Source: CAWDMN01 sp963803155
Lineage (GTDB): Bacteria > Acidobacteriota > Terriglobia > Versatilivoradales > Versatilivoraceae
Length of the DNA stretch: 19,046 nucleotides
Direction: 5' to 3'
Assembly (NCBI GenBank): GCA_963803155.1
Contig: CAWDMN010000073.1
Span: forward strand, 1 to 19,046
This document shows positions 1 through 7,595 of the stretch, piece after piece. The notes beneath the pieces were generated by a model. It was not told the origin of the DNA. It made no database searches and worked only from the letters and a program-made list of their open reading frames with translations. Numbering within the stretch: the stretch's first letter is position 1; each line of letters begins with the position of its first letter. The translations under genes were made by a program, and so were the position numbers.

Positions 1-766
1 TCTGGAAGAGACGCCGCAGATCGCCATCCGTGATAATTCCGAGCGCTTTTTTCTCGGAATCCACCACGGCAGTGACCCCCAATCCCTTTTTGGAAATCTC
101 ATAAATGACATCGCGCATGGGAGTCTCTTCCAAGACCATGGGAATCTCATCGCCCGTGTGCATCAAATTCTCGACGCGCAAGAGCCGTTTGCCCAGTCTT
201 CCGCCTGGGTGTAGGTTGGCAAAATCTTCCTCCTTAAAACCGCGCTTTTCGCTGAGCACCATGGCCAGGGCATCTCCGATGGCCAGAGTCGCCGTAGTGC
301 TGGCAGTAGGGGCTAAACCCAATGGGCAAGCCTCCTCGCGAATGCTGATGTCCAAGACCAGGTCGCTGTGACGGGCCAGTGTGGAATCCGGATTCCCCAC
401 CAGGCTGATGAGGAAGATTCCCAACCGTTTCAGCGTTTCCAGCAGGCGGAGTAATTCCTCGGTCTCTCCGCTATTGGAAACCGCTAGGACAATGTCGCCC
501 GGGACAATCATTCCCAAATCGCCATGAATCGCTTCCGCGGGGTGTAGAAAGAGGGAGGGGGTGCCGGTACTCGCCAAAGTGGCTGAAATTTTTTTGCAGA
601 CGATGCCGGACTTGCCCATCCCGGTGACAATAACGCGCCCGCGGCAAGCTAGCAATGCCTCCACGACTTTTTCAAAGCTCTCATCCAACCGGTCGACCAG
701 GCCGGTAATGGCCTCGGCTTCGATTTGCAGCACTCGCTTTGCGGTTTCCAAAATAGAGGATTTCAT
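1..766 (-). CDS. kdsD: Arabinose-5-phosphate isomerase (KdsD/KpsF), 3' end outside window
   Basis: This enzyme interconverts ribulose 5-phosphate and arabinose 5-phosphate, the first step of Kdo synthesis for lipopolysaccharide, in the cytoplasm. The reading frame from the ATG at 764-766 gives 255 residues before the left edge; the family is usually about 320-330, so the last part is missing. A SIS domain covers roughly residues 30-185, with the phospho-sugar loop GMGKSG at 49-54, a conserved HPAEAIHGDLG stretch and the SNSGETEE motif near residue 105. A linker (HPGGRLGK) leads into tandem CBS domains; the visible end (ITDGDLRR) lies in the first CBS. The start is 1 bp after the stop of the upstream gene, so the two are very likely cotranscribed and perhaps translationally coupled. 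GutQ-type paralogues share this fold, so the capsule or LPS assignment rests on family knowledge. Confidence 0.93.
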   Translation of the reverse strand, partial: MKSSILETAKRVLQIEAEAITGLVDRLDESFEKVVEALLACRGRVIVTGMGKSGIVCKKISATLASTGTPSLFLHPAEAIHGDLGMIVPGDIVLAVSNSGETEELLRLLETLKRLGIFLISLVGNPDSTLARHSDLVLDISIREEACPLGLAPTASTTATLAIGDALAMVLSEKRGFKEEDFANLHPGGRLGKRLLRVENLMHTGDEIPMVLEETPMRDVIYEISKKGLGVTAVVDSEKKALGIITDGDLRRLFQ

Positions 767-767
767 A

Positions 768-1430
768 TTAAACCCACCGTTTCACAAAGGCCGGCAACCC
801 ATCCAATTTGAGGTTGCGCGAGAGTATCTCCATCTGTTCTTCATCTCGATAAGCTGGGGGCTGTCGAAGGATTTCTTCAATGGAGTCCAGTGCGCCAAGG
901 GAACGGAATTCAGATTTTGTATGTTGAAGGACCCGCCGAGCGGCCCAATAAGCCCGATAGTGGCTAAGAGTCCGCAGCAGCGGATAATACAAAAAGACGT
1001 TGGGTCCCGGAAGAGGCACAAGGACGGGAGAAAGGGCAAGAGCAACCAGAGCAACGACTCCATCCATCAACAGCCAGACCGCATGCTTATTCCGCTGATA
1101 AAGCAACCATCGGCGCAAAAACTCAGCCGCCGTTTTTTCCCCGACAGAGCCGGAACAGAAGAAAAGGGAATGCCGCGCGAAATTGAATCTTTTGATGATT
1201 CGCTCCTGGGGGTCAATCCGGTTCTCCAATTTGTAATATGTTTCCCGTGCTGTGAGGATGATCCTCCTCACCATCAACCAAAAGCGTGTTCCTTTTTCTT
1301 GCAATTTCCCAAGCAGACGATCCACCGGAGTCCCCCGGTCAGCTTCACCAGGAGGCAGGTGATAAAGCTCTTCACCTTCGCTATAGAGGACGATTTTTTC
1401 CTTGGGAAGACGAATCAAATAAAAATCCAC
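768..1430 (-). CDS. Small membrane protein resembling the mitochondrial K+/H+ exchange-related family (Mit_KHE1)
   Basis: This is a 220-residue protein starting with GTG at 1428-1430, directly abutting the stop codon of the upstream CAT permease; its own stop is 1 bp before kdsD. It has a charged N-terminal half, one clear hydrophobic segment at about residues 117-139, then the segment PGPNVFLYYPLLRTLSHYRA at 141-160, and a charged C-terminal tail with LDSIEEIL. The short hydrophobic stretch followed by P-x-P-N, aromatics and a SHYRA-type motif recalls the Pfam family Mit_KHE1 (mitochondrial K+-H+ exchange-related), remembered rather than searched. If that is right, the protein may affect cation/proton exchange at the inner membrane, but no biochemical role can be read from the sequence. 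Its place between two amino acid permeases and kdsD suggests cotranscription more than shared function. It could also be a lineage-specific membrane protein of unknown function. Confidence 0.75.
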   Translation of the reverse strand: MDFYLIRLPKEKIVLYSEGEELYHLPPGEADRGTPVDRLLGKLQEKGTRFWLMVRRIILTARETYYKLENRIDPQERIIKRFNFARHSLFFCSGSVGEKTAAEFLRRWLLYQRNKHAVWLLMDGVVALVALALSPVLVPLPGPNVFLYYPLLRTLSHYRAYWAARRVLQHTKSEFRSLGALDSIEEILRQPPAYRDEEQMEILSRNLKLDGLPAFVKRWV

Positions 1431-3188
1431 TTACGCTGCCGCCTTTGCCTTTGAGGACGCCTTTCCCAAGAAGAAGCCCACAAGAAAAGTGAGGATCCCG
1501 GCGGCTAGAATTGTCCATCCAACCCGGTCGGCCTGGTCAGCCGTCACCAGGATTTCATGCCACTTGGCGGAGTTTTCCGTGGTGATGCCCATAATCGTCA
1601 GATAGGCCAGGACGGTGATGCTTGCCCCGTTAAAGAGAATCAGATAAGAACTGAATTTTACGAGGTTGGCCAGATTTTCCAGTCCACTTCGAGCGGCCCT
1701 TTCCGCGCGATCCACTAAGGGGCTGTGAGTCCGCCCGTAAAACCAATAAATCAGCATCCCGATATCTAGCCAAACCAAGAAGCGGACCCAGGTAATAACC
1801 GGCAAATGGGCCATCAGGTAAACACACGAGAACATGCCAAGCACCGGAAAAACCGGACCCCAGGCGACTCTAAAAGGACGCGGCGCATCGGGACGCTTCA
1901 CCCTCAGGATCATGACGGCCATACAAACCACAACAAAGGCAAACAACGTCCCAATGCTGGTCATTTCGCCCACCACATCAATACGGATCAGGCCGGCAAA
2001 AAAAGCTACAACCAATCCCGTGATGATCGTGGTGATATAAGGAGTGCGAAACCGGGGATGGACTTTGCTGACGGCGGCTGGCAAAAGCTGGTCCCGACTC
2101 ATGGAAAAGAAAATCCGGGGTTGTCCCATCAACATCACCAGTAGCACGCTCGTGATTCCCGCCACTGCGCCCGCTGCCACCAACCCGGCCGCCCAATCCT
2201 GATGAATGATGGTGAGAGCGTATGCCACCGGGGCATTGATAAATTTCATGTCTCCCTTCAATTGTGTGACTGGGACAATGCCAGATAGTACCAAGGCTAC
2301 GGCAAGATAAAGGACCGTGCAAATGAGGAGTGAAGCAATGAGACCGATGGGCAAATCGCGGCTGGGATTTCGGGCTTCTTCCGCCGTCGTCGAGACCGCG
2401 TCGAATCCGATGTAAGCAAAGAAAACCACCGCTCCCGCGGCCATAATGCCGGCCCAACCGTAAGGCGCAAAAGGAGACCAGTTGGTGGGTTTCACATAAA
2501 AGGCCCCCACAACAATGAAGAAAAGAACAGCCGCCAGCTTGATCGCCACCATCGCGGAATTGAACCGGGCGCTTTCCCGAACTCCGATCACCAGAATGGT
2601 GGTGATAATCAGGACAATAAAAACCGCCGGCAAGTTGATCATCCCTCCCCGCGGAGCTGCTGGATCGTAAGCCATAAAGGCCGGCAAAGGGATTCCCAAA
2701 TTCACAAAGTAGCCGAGAAATCCCTGCCAGGAGGGCCCCATGGCCAATGAAGCGGGGAGATTGATTCCGAAACCCGCCAGGATTCTCTGAAAATAGCCGC
2801 TCCATCCGATGGATACCGTCATGGAGGCAACGGAATACTCGAGGATCAAGTCCCAACCAATCATCCAGGCGAACACCTCGCCCAGAGACGCATAGGCGTA
2901 TGTGTAAGCACTACCCGCAATGGGAATCATGGCCGCAAATTCCGCGTAGCAAAGCCCCGCAAAAGCGCAAGCCAATCCGGCCGCCAGGTAGGAAATCACA
3001 ATGGCCGGTCCCGCCTGATTGGCGGCGGCGGTTCCGGTCAAAACGAAAATACCGGTCCCGATGATGGCCCCAATTCCCAGCAAGGTCAGGTCGAGAGCAG
3101 TCAGGGAGCGCTTCAGCTTCTTGCCACTCCCCTCGACATCCCCCATCAACTGTTCAATCGATTTCGTTTTTAGAAGATTGGAATCCAT
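1431..3188 (-). CDS. APC-superfamily amino acid permease, CAT (cationic amino acid transporter) type
   Basis: This is a 585-residue inner-membrane transporter of the amino acid-polyamine-organocation superfamily. After a hydrophilic N-terminus (about 30 residues) comes the TM1 signature GIGAIIGTGIFVLTG, whose unwound GTG segment binds the substrate backbone. TM2/3 then carry YAEFAAMIPIAGSAYTYAYA, and TM6 carries FFAYIGFDAVSTTAEEARNP, the typical CAT-subfamily segment. Two further hydrophobic segments near the C-terminus (around 500-575, ending LVGFFLGKASSKAKAAA) make about 14 membrane spans, as in CAT proteins rather than 12-TM APC members. It probably imports amino acids in symport with protons; the actual substrate cannot be read. 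The ATG at 3186-3188 lies inside the end of the upstream permease gene (35-bp overlap), pointing to translational coupling. Met15 is a possible later start. Confidence 0.9.
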   Translation of the reverse strand: MDSNLLKTKSIEQLMGDVEGSGKKLKRSLTALDLTLLGIGAIIGTGIFVLTGTAAANQAGPAIVISYLAAGLACAFAGLCYAEFAAMIPIAGSAYTYAYASLGEVFAWMIGWDLILEYSVASMTVSIGWSGYFQRILAGFGINLPASLAMGPSWQGFLGYFVNLGIPLPAFMAYDPAAPRGGMINLPAVFIVLIITTILVIGVRESARFNSAMVAIKLAAVLFFIVVGAFYVKPTNWSPFAPYGWAGIMAAGAVVFFAYIGFDAVSTTAEEARNPSRDLPIGLIASLLICTVLYLAVALVLSGIVPVTQLKGDMKFINAPVAYALTIIHQDWAAGLVAAGAVAGITSVLLVMLMGQPRIFFSMSRDQLLPAAVSKVHPRFRTPYITTIITGLVVAFFAGLIRIDVVGEMTSIGTLFAFVVVCMAVMILRVKRPDAPRPFRVAWGPVFPVLGMFSCVYLMAHLPVITWVRFLVWLDIGMLIYWFYGRTHSPLVDRAERAARSGLENLANLVKFSSYLILFNGASITVLAYLTIMGITTENSAKWHEILVTADQADRVGWTILAAGILTFLVGFFLGKASSKAKAAA

Positions 3189-4635
3189 ATTTCCTTTTCC
3201 AGTAAAAGTACGCGGGCAGCCCCGCCAAAATCAGGAGAAAACCCGGCCAGGAATTTTTCGGATCGCCGGCCAAGTTGCAGGCCAGCACAGTGGCGGCCAT
3301 CATAACATAGATTATTGGCAGATAGGGATAGCCAAAAGTCCGGTAGGGACGATGGAGATTCGGCATCTTCTTCCTCAAACGAATGACCCCCCAAACCGTC
3401 AAGATATAAAACAGTAGAGCTGCGGAGATGACATAGGTCAGCAATTGACTGTAGGTTCCGCTCAATGTCAACAGAGAGGCCCAGAAAGCCTGGGCTAAAA
3501 GAGAGCGGACTGGTGTGCGGTAGGCAGGATGAATGGCGGAAAGACCCCGAAAAAACAAACCATCGCGCGCCATGGCATAATAGACCCGCGGCCCGGAAAG
3601 AATGATTCCATTCAGACAGCCAAACGTGGAAATGAGAATGGCAAAAGAGACCAATCCACCGCCAGCGGGGCCGAGGGCAATCCGGACAATCCGGGCGGCA
3701 ATCTTGTCTGTCGAAACCATGTCCTGAACGGGAAGAACGTAAAGATATGCCAGATTGGTCAAGAGGTACAACAGCGTCACCAGACTTGTTCCCAGGAACA
3801 ACGCCAGAGGAAAAGTCCGTTGCGGATTTTTAACTTCGCTTCCCGTAAAAGTCAGGTTATTCCAAGCATCCGAGGAAAAAAGCGTACCGATCATGGCAAT
3901 GCCGGTCAAGAGCAGCAGATTCATCCATAGAGACTGGGAAGGAACCAATGAACTTCCGCTCCGGATAAAAGGTTCCACGGTTTGCCCAAGCATCTCACGG
4001 CTGGGCCAGAAGGGAAAAAAATGGGCCATTGAACCACCCGCATAGGAAAAGCCAACCGCAATCAAAGCCGCCAGCGCCGCTATTTTTGACAGAGTAAAAA
4101 CGTTTTGAACCCGGGCCCCAATCCGAATTCCAAAACAATTAATCCCCGAAAGGAGAAGGATGATCAGCACACTCACCACTTGTTTGAGATCAAGAGTCCA
4201 GGCAAGTCCTAATATTCGGCCAGTCCAAATAATCCGTGATAACGGAACAAACACATCCAGGTATCGAGCGAAGGCCACAGCCACCGCAGCTATTGTCCCA
4301 GTCTGGATGACCAGGAAAAGCGTCCACCCATAAAGGAATCCCCAAACAGGGCCGTACGCTTCGCGCAAGAAAACGTATTGCCCTCCGGCCTGGGGCATGG
4401 CGGCCGCCAGTTCACCATAGCTCAAAGCGGCGGCAATAGTCATAATCCCCGCTAAAATCCAAGTGAAGAGTAACAAGGCCGGATTTGGTAATAGCCGGGC
4501 AATGTCGGCGGTGACGATAAAAATGCCGGAACCAATCATGGATCCTACGATGATCATGGTTCCATCCAACAATCCCAAACCTTGGATCAATCCCGTAGAA
4601 TGCTTCGGCACGGCCGGAGTCGCAGTGTCTTCCAT
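3154..4635 (-). CDS. APC-superfamily amino acid permease, LAT/SteT-like
   Basis: This is a 493-residue inner-membrane permease and the first gene of the minus-strand unit. The TM1 motif IIVGSMIGSGIFIVTADIAR (about residues 27-46) is characteristic of the L-type amino acid transporter branch, as in the Bacillus serine/threonine exchanger SteT. It is followed by SYGELAAAMPQAGGQYVFLREAYGP in TM2/3, the NLTFTGSEVKNPQRTFP loop after TM6, and about 12 hydrophobic segments in all. LAT members usually exchange neutral amino acids, but the substrate here is unknown. The sequence ends YGFQSSKNEID, and its last 35 bp overlap the start of the CAT permease. A modest purine run (GAGAG) precedes the ATG at 4633-4635. 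Two adjacent but distantly related APC permeases in one unit suggests complementary substrates, which is an inference. Confidence 0.9.
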   Translation of the reverse strand: MEDTATPAVPKHSTGLIQGLGLLDGTMIIVGSMIGSGIFIVTADIARLLPNPALLLFTWILAGIMTIAAALSYGELAAAMPQAGGQYVFLREAYGPVWGFLYGWTLFLVIQTGTIAAVAVAFARYLDVFVPLSRIIWTGRILGLAWTLDLKQVVSVLIILLLSGINCFGIRIGARVQNVFTLSKIAALAALIAVGFSYAGGSMAHFFPFWPSREMLGQTVEPFIRSGSSLVPSQSLWMNLLLLTGIAMIGTLFSSDAWNNLTFTGSEVKNPQRTFPLALFLGTSLVTLLYLLTNLAYLYVLPVQDMVSTDKIAARIVRIALGPAGGGLVSFAILISTFGCLNGIILSGPRVYYAMARDGLFFRGLSAIHPAYRTPVRSLLAQAFWASLLTLSGTYSQLLTYVISAALLFYILTVWGVIRLRKKMPNLHRPYRTFGYPYLPIIYVMMAATVLACNLAGDPKNSWPGFLLILAGLPAYFYWKRKYGFQSSKNEID

Positions 4636-4745
4636 TGGAGTCTCTCGATATCAAGTCAGGAGTGAAGGTCCGTCACAGCCGCCTTATTGTAAGATATCGG
4701 CGAGCTTCTCGCAATGAACCCTCTCGGATTCCTCTTTTGCAGATA

Positions 4746-4764
4746 TCTGATTACAGAAATCAGA
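4746..4764. promoter_or_regulatory. Inverted repeat, 7-bp arms, in the divergent intergenic region
   Basis: TCTGATT (4746-4752) and AATCAGA (4758-4764) are perfect complements around a 5-nt centre. It lies about 110 bp upstream of the minus-strand permease start, so it could be an operator or part of a 5' leader hairpin. No U-run follows on either strand, so it is not a classical terminator. Seven-bp arms can occur by chance. Confidence 0.25.
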
Positions 4765-4861
4765 CGTCATGCCGCAAACTCATGATTTTGAACTTCAGAC
4801 TTTCCAAAGAAGACTCATCAAAGTCAGAAAGAAAATCCAAAATGATCTCGACCGTCACACG

Positions 4862-4884
4862 CATGGAGAAGTCAGTCCTCCATG
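4862..4884. promoter_or_regulatory. Inverted repeat CATGGAG-N9-CTCCATG, operator-like
   Basis: This is a perfect 7-bp inverted repeat with a 9-nt spacer, 23 bp overall, between two divergent units. The size and spacing suit a dimeric helix-turn-helix regulator bound at roughly two helical turns. A TTGACT box on the minus strand (complement of 4891-4896) lies just upstream of it in the direction of the permease unit, but no matching -10 was found. Function is inferred from symmetry and position only. Confidence 0.3.
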
Positions 4885-5064
4885 GTTAAAAGTCAAATAT
4901 CTAAACTTAGAAGTCCATGTTTGAATGGCCGCACAAGTGCGCCTCAGGCTTTTTGACTTGAAAATCCCGCCCGCCTTGCGTATCCTTTTCCATGCAGAAA
5001 ACGGATCCGCTGGCTAAAAACGCCGTTCCGGCCGGAAAAGGATTCGTGTGGGCAAATTGCTGAT

Positions 5065-7473
5065 ATGAAAAGGCTGAAGGTGAATGTGAGCCTGCGGCCA
5101 TTTTGGGACTCTGTGCGGGAATCCAATTTAAAAATTATCAAAGCCCCTTCGACCCCGACTCCGGTCAAACAATATATTTTTCTTCGAGTTGAGGGGAGTC
5201 TGCTGGCCAGCGATCCCTCGCGGGCAATTTATCATTTTGCTCGAAATTCCCAGGCTTTCACCGAGAGAATTTATCGGCTCCTCAATGTTTCTGCCGTGGC
5301 AGCCGCCAGGCTTTTGTTGAATCCGTTAAATCGCCCCTTTGCCATGCGCCTGTTGCATCTACCCTTGCGAGGAGTCAGCCGGGATCGGCTCGACTTGCTG
5401 GGCGAGGAGCTGTTTGAATATGTTCTGCGCCCCCAACTCAATCCGGAAGCCCTCAACCGGATCCGGCAATTGCAGAAAGGTCAAAGCCAGCTGGTGCTGG
5501 TCAGCAACGAACTTGATCACGTGATCCGACCGCTCGCCCAGTTGCTGAATATCGATTTTCTCTGCACCAACCGGCTCGAATTCCGCGACGGGATCTCCTC
5601 CGGACGCATCCTCGAACCGATTATTCTCCCCCCCGGTTTAGTGGGGCAATTGCAGCTGGAAAAAAGTCACGGCCTCTGTCGCTACGAGGAGCTGAAAAAG
5701 CAGATTCACCATCTGTTACCAGAAACCAAGCCCGAATCCCTGATTTTCCCGGCTGCCAGATCCCAGCAGAACGGGCGGCGCCCAGTGGTGCATTTTGGCA
5801 AACGTGGCACTCGGCCGCAGACCCTCCCGGTGCGGGAGACCTTGCGCGGGAAAAAGATTCTTCTAATCGGGTCCACGGGGTTTATCGGCAAAGTATGGCT
5901 CTGCATGTTGCTTCAAGATGTCCCGGAAATTGGGCGGATTTACCTGTTGATCCGGCGGCATGGATCCCGCACTGCCCTTCAGCGGTTCGAACGGATGGTG
6001 GCGGAATCCCCGGTTTTTAAGCCCTTGAATGACTTGCACGGGGATGCACTGGCCGATTTCCTGGGGAGAAAAGTGGAGATCCTGGAGGGGGACGTCAGCG
6101 AACCTCAACTCGGGCTGGACGACTCCATCCGGCGGCAACTCCAGGATCAGCTCGATCTGGTGATCAATTCCGCCGGACTAACCGATTTTAATCCCGATCT
6201 GAACCTCGCTGTTTCCACAAATGTGGACAGTATTTTGGAGCTGACCGGATTTCTTAAAAAATGCCGTCATGCCGCACTTTTCCATGTCTCCACTTGTTTT
6301 GTAAATGGCCGAACGGAAGGCCGGGTCGCGGAAGAAGTCTCCGTCGATTACACTCCTTGCGGCGATCCGGAATTTGATGCGCGGGAGGAATGGCGGTTTC
6401 TGCACGATTCTTTCGCGCGAGTAACGGCGGAAGCCGAGAGTTCCCATCGGACCGAGGTTTTCCGAGCCGAAGCCCTCTCGAAAAGGGCCGCCGTTGCCGG
6501 CAGCCGTCGCGACGAGTCTTCCCTTAAGAATCAGATTCGCAAATTGCGGACCCGCTGGATTCGAGAACAGTTGATTGAATTAGGCAAAGAACGGGCCAAA
6601 AAATGGGGTTGGCCCAATATTTACACCTACACCAAGAGTCTGGGGGAATCGTTGCTTTTGAAGGAAGCAGAGGGAATCGCATACTCGATTATCCGTCCCT
6701 CCATCGTGGAATCCTCAGTTCGTCAGCCCTTCAGAGGATGGAATGAAGGAGTCAACACCACGGCGCCGCTTTCCTACATGCTCGGCACCTATTTCCGGCA
6801 ACTGCCTTCCAATGAGCGCAAGAGATTGGACATCATTCCAGTAGATTTGGTGTGCCGAGGAATGACTCTGATTGCCACCGCTTTGATTTTGCGCCGGCAC
6901 CAGCGCGTTTATCAATTGGCTACTTCCGCCAACAACCCGGCCGACATGCGGCGGACCATCGAGTTGACCTGCCTGGCCCACCGGAAGCACTATCGTTCGA
7001 TGGAGGGATTGGAACATTGGCTGAGAGCGCGTTTTGACACTATCTCCGTTTCCAAGCGGCGGTACGATAATGTCTCGCTTCCCCGCTGGCAGGCGATCCT
7101 TGAAGGAGTAAGACGGCTTCTCTCCAGCCTGCCAGTCCATGCCGATAAGCTGGTGCGCAAACAGCGGGAATATGACCGCCTTCAAAAAGTCATTGAGCTA
7201 TATGAGCCTTTTATCTTGGATAATGAATATTTCTTTGCCTCTGATCGCATCAAAGTCCTGTCAGCGGCCCTTCCGCCGGAAGAGGCGGAGCGGTTTGGCT
7301 ATGATGCGGAAGCTATCGATTGGTACGATTATTGGATCAACCTGCACGTGCCGGCCCTGCGGCGCTGGACATACCCTTTGATCGAGGGGCGGCGCCCTGT
7401 GAGCGGCCTGCTGCCGCGCAATTTTAAAATGCCACAGCCCGTTGCCGCCAAAACTCAGGAGCATAAGCCCTAA
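5065..7473 (+). CDS. Fatty acyl-CoA/ACP reductase with a degenerate N-terminal HAD domain
   Basis: This 802-residue protein has three parts. Residues about 36-245 resemble a SerB-like HAD hydrolase (YIFLRVEGSLL at 37-47, later LVLVSNELD). The nucleophile position of the usual DxDGT motif is Arg41 and the second acid is Glu43, and the GDSxxD motif is not apparent, so this domain is probably not an active phosphatase. Residues about 260-640 form an extended SDR of the thioester-reductase/male-sterility type (NAD_binding_4). It has the nucleotide loop GSTGFIGK (269-276), HVSTCF (Ser409/Thr410) and the catalytic pair Tyr520-x3-Lys524, followed by IIRPSIVES. The C-terminal part (LYEPFILDNEYFF, then DWYDYWINLHVPALRRW) resembles the tail seen in bacterial alcohol-forming acyl-CoA reductases. 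It should reduce a fatty acyl thioester with NAD(P)H to aldehyde or alcohol. It is the first gene of the plus-strand lipid cluster; no strong ribosome binding site precedes the ATG. Confidence 0.88.
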   Translation: MKRLKVNVSLRPFWDSVRESNLKIIKAPSTPTPVKQYIFLRVEGSLLASDPSRAIYHFARNSQAFTERIYRLLNVSAVAAARLLLNPLNRPFAMRLLHLPLRGVSRDRLDLLGEELFEYVLRPQLNPEALNRIRQLQKGQSQLVLVSNELDHVIRPLAQLLNIDFLCTNRLEFRDGISSGRILEPIILPPGLVGQLQLEKSHGLCRYEELKKQIHHLLPETKPESLIFPAARSQQNGRRPVVHFGKRGTRPQTLPVRETLRGKKILLIGSTGFIGKVWLCMLLQDVPEIGRIYLLIRRHGSRTALQRFERMVAESPVFKPLNDLHGDALADFLGRKVEILEGDVSEPQLGLDDSIRRQLQDQLDLVINSAGLTDFNPDLNLAVSTNVDSILELTGFLKKCRHAALFHVSTCFVNGRTEGRVAEEVSVDYTPCGDPEFDAREEWRFLHDSFARVTAEAESSHRTEVFRAEALSKRAAVAGSRRDESSLKNQIRKLRTRWIREQLIELGKERAKKWGWPNIYTYTKSLGESLLLKEAEGIAYSIIRPSIVESSVRQPFRGWNEGVNTTAPLSYMLGTYFRQLPSNERKRLDIIPVDLVCRGMTLIATALILRRHQRVYQLATSANNPADMRRTIELTCLAHRKHYRSMEGLEHWLRARFDTISVSKRRYDNVSLPRWQAILEGVRRLLSSLPVHADKLVRKQREYDRLQKVIELYEPFILDNEYFFASDRIKVLSAALPPEEAERFGYDAEAIDWYDYWINLHVPALRRWTYPLIEGRRPVSGLLPRNFKMPQPVAAKTQEHKP

Positions 7474-7518
7474 AAAGCAAGTTTGAAACCCTGGAATTGA
7501 GAAATCAAAACTGGCCCT

Positions 7519-7549
7519 TCCGGTTTGAATCCGCCAGACCCAAACCGGA
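7519..7549. repeat. Hairpin with 9-bp perfect stem between the two reductase genes
   Basis: TCCGGTTTG (7519-7527) pairs with CAAACCGGA (7541-7549) around a 13-nt loop. No T-run follows, so it does not look like an intrinsic terminator. A second, smaller hairpin (TCCGA-AAA-TCGGA, 7567-7579) follows closely. Together they could act as an mRNA processing or stabilising structure, or be chance symmetry. Confidence 0.3.
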
Positions 7550-7595
7550 GATGCTTCCGGCCTGATTCCGAAAATCGGACTTCATAATTAAAACC

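Larger units (their letters stand above)
4636..5064. other. Divergent intergenic region between the permease unit and the lipid cluster
   Basis: This 429-bp gap separates two divergent units and should hold both promoters. I see no convincing gene. Small open frames at its left end overlap permease DNA and have no family-like composition. Two short perfect inverted repeats (4746-4764 and 4862-4884) are listed separately. A TTGACT hexamer at 4953-4958 (plus strand) could be a -35 element for the downstream reductase, but no good -10 sits 16-18 bp later. Nothing else stands out. Confidence 0.6.

Noticed and set aside
561..1454. 297-codon open frame on the plus strand
   Set aside because: It lies antisense to kdsD and the KHE-like gene, both supported by family motifs and tight operon spacing. 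Its translation has no domain-like pattern.
1978..2856. 292-codon open frame on the minus strand
   Set aside because: It is inside the CAT permease in another frame; its translation is rich in Gly, Arg, Ser and His without membrane segments or motifs, as expected of a shadow frame.
4463..4889. Two 84-codon plus-strand open frames at the divergent region
   Set aside because: They start within permease DNA, have no ribosome binding site and encode no recognisable pattern.
4992..5063. 23-codon open frame ending just before the HAD-reductase start, a possible leader peptide
   Set aside because: It has no ribosome binding site, no run of regulatory codons and no terminator/antiterminator pair nearby.
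7519..7549. Hairpin as an intrinsic terminator after the first reductase
   Set aside because: The stem is good but no T-run follows it, and the next gene in the same direction begins within 50 bp.
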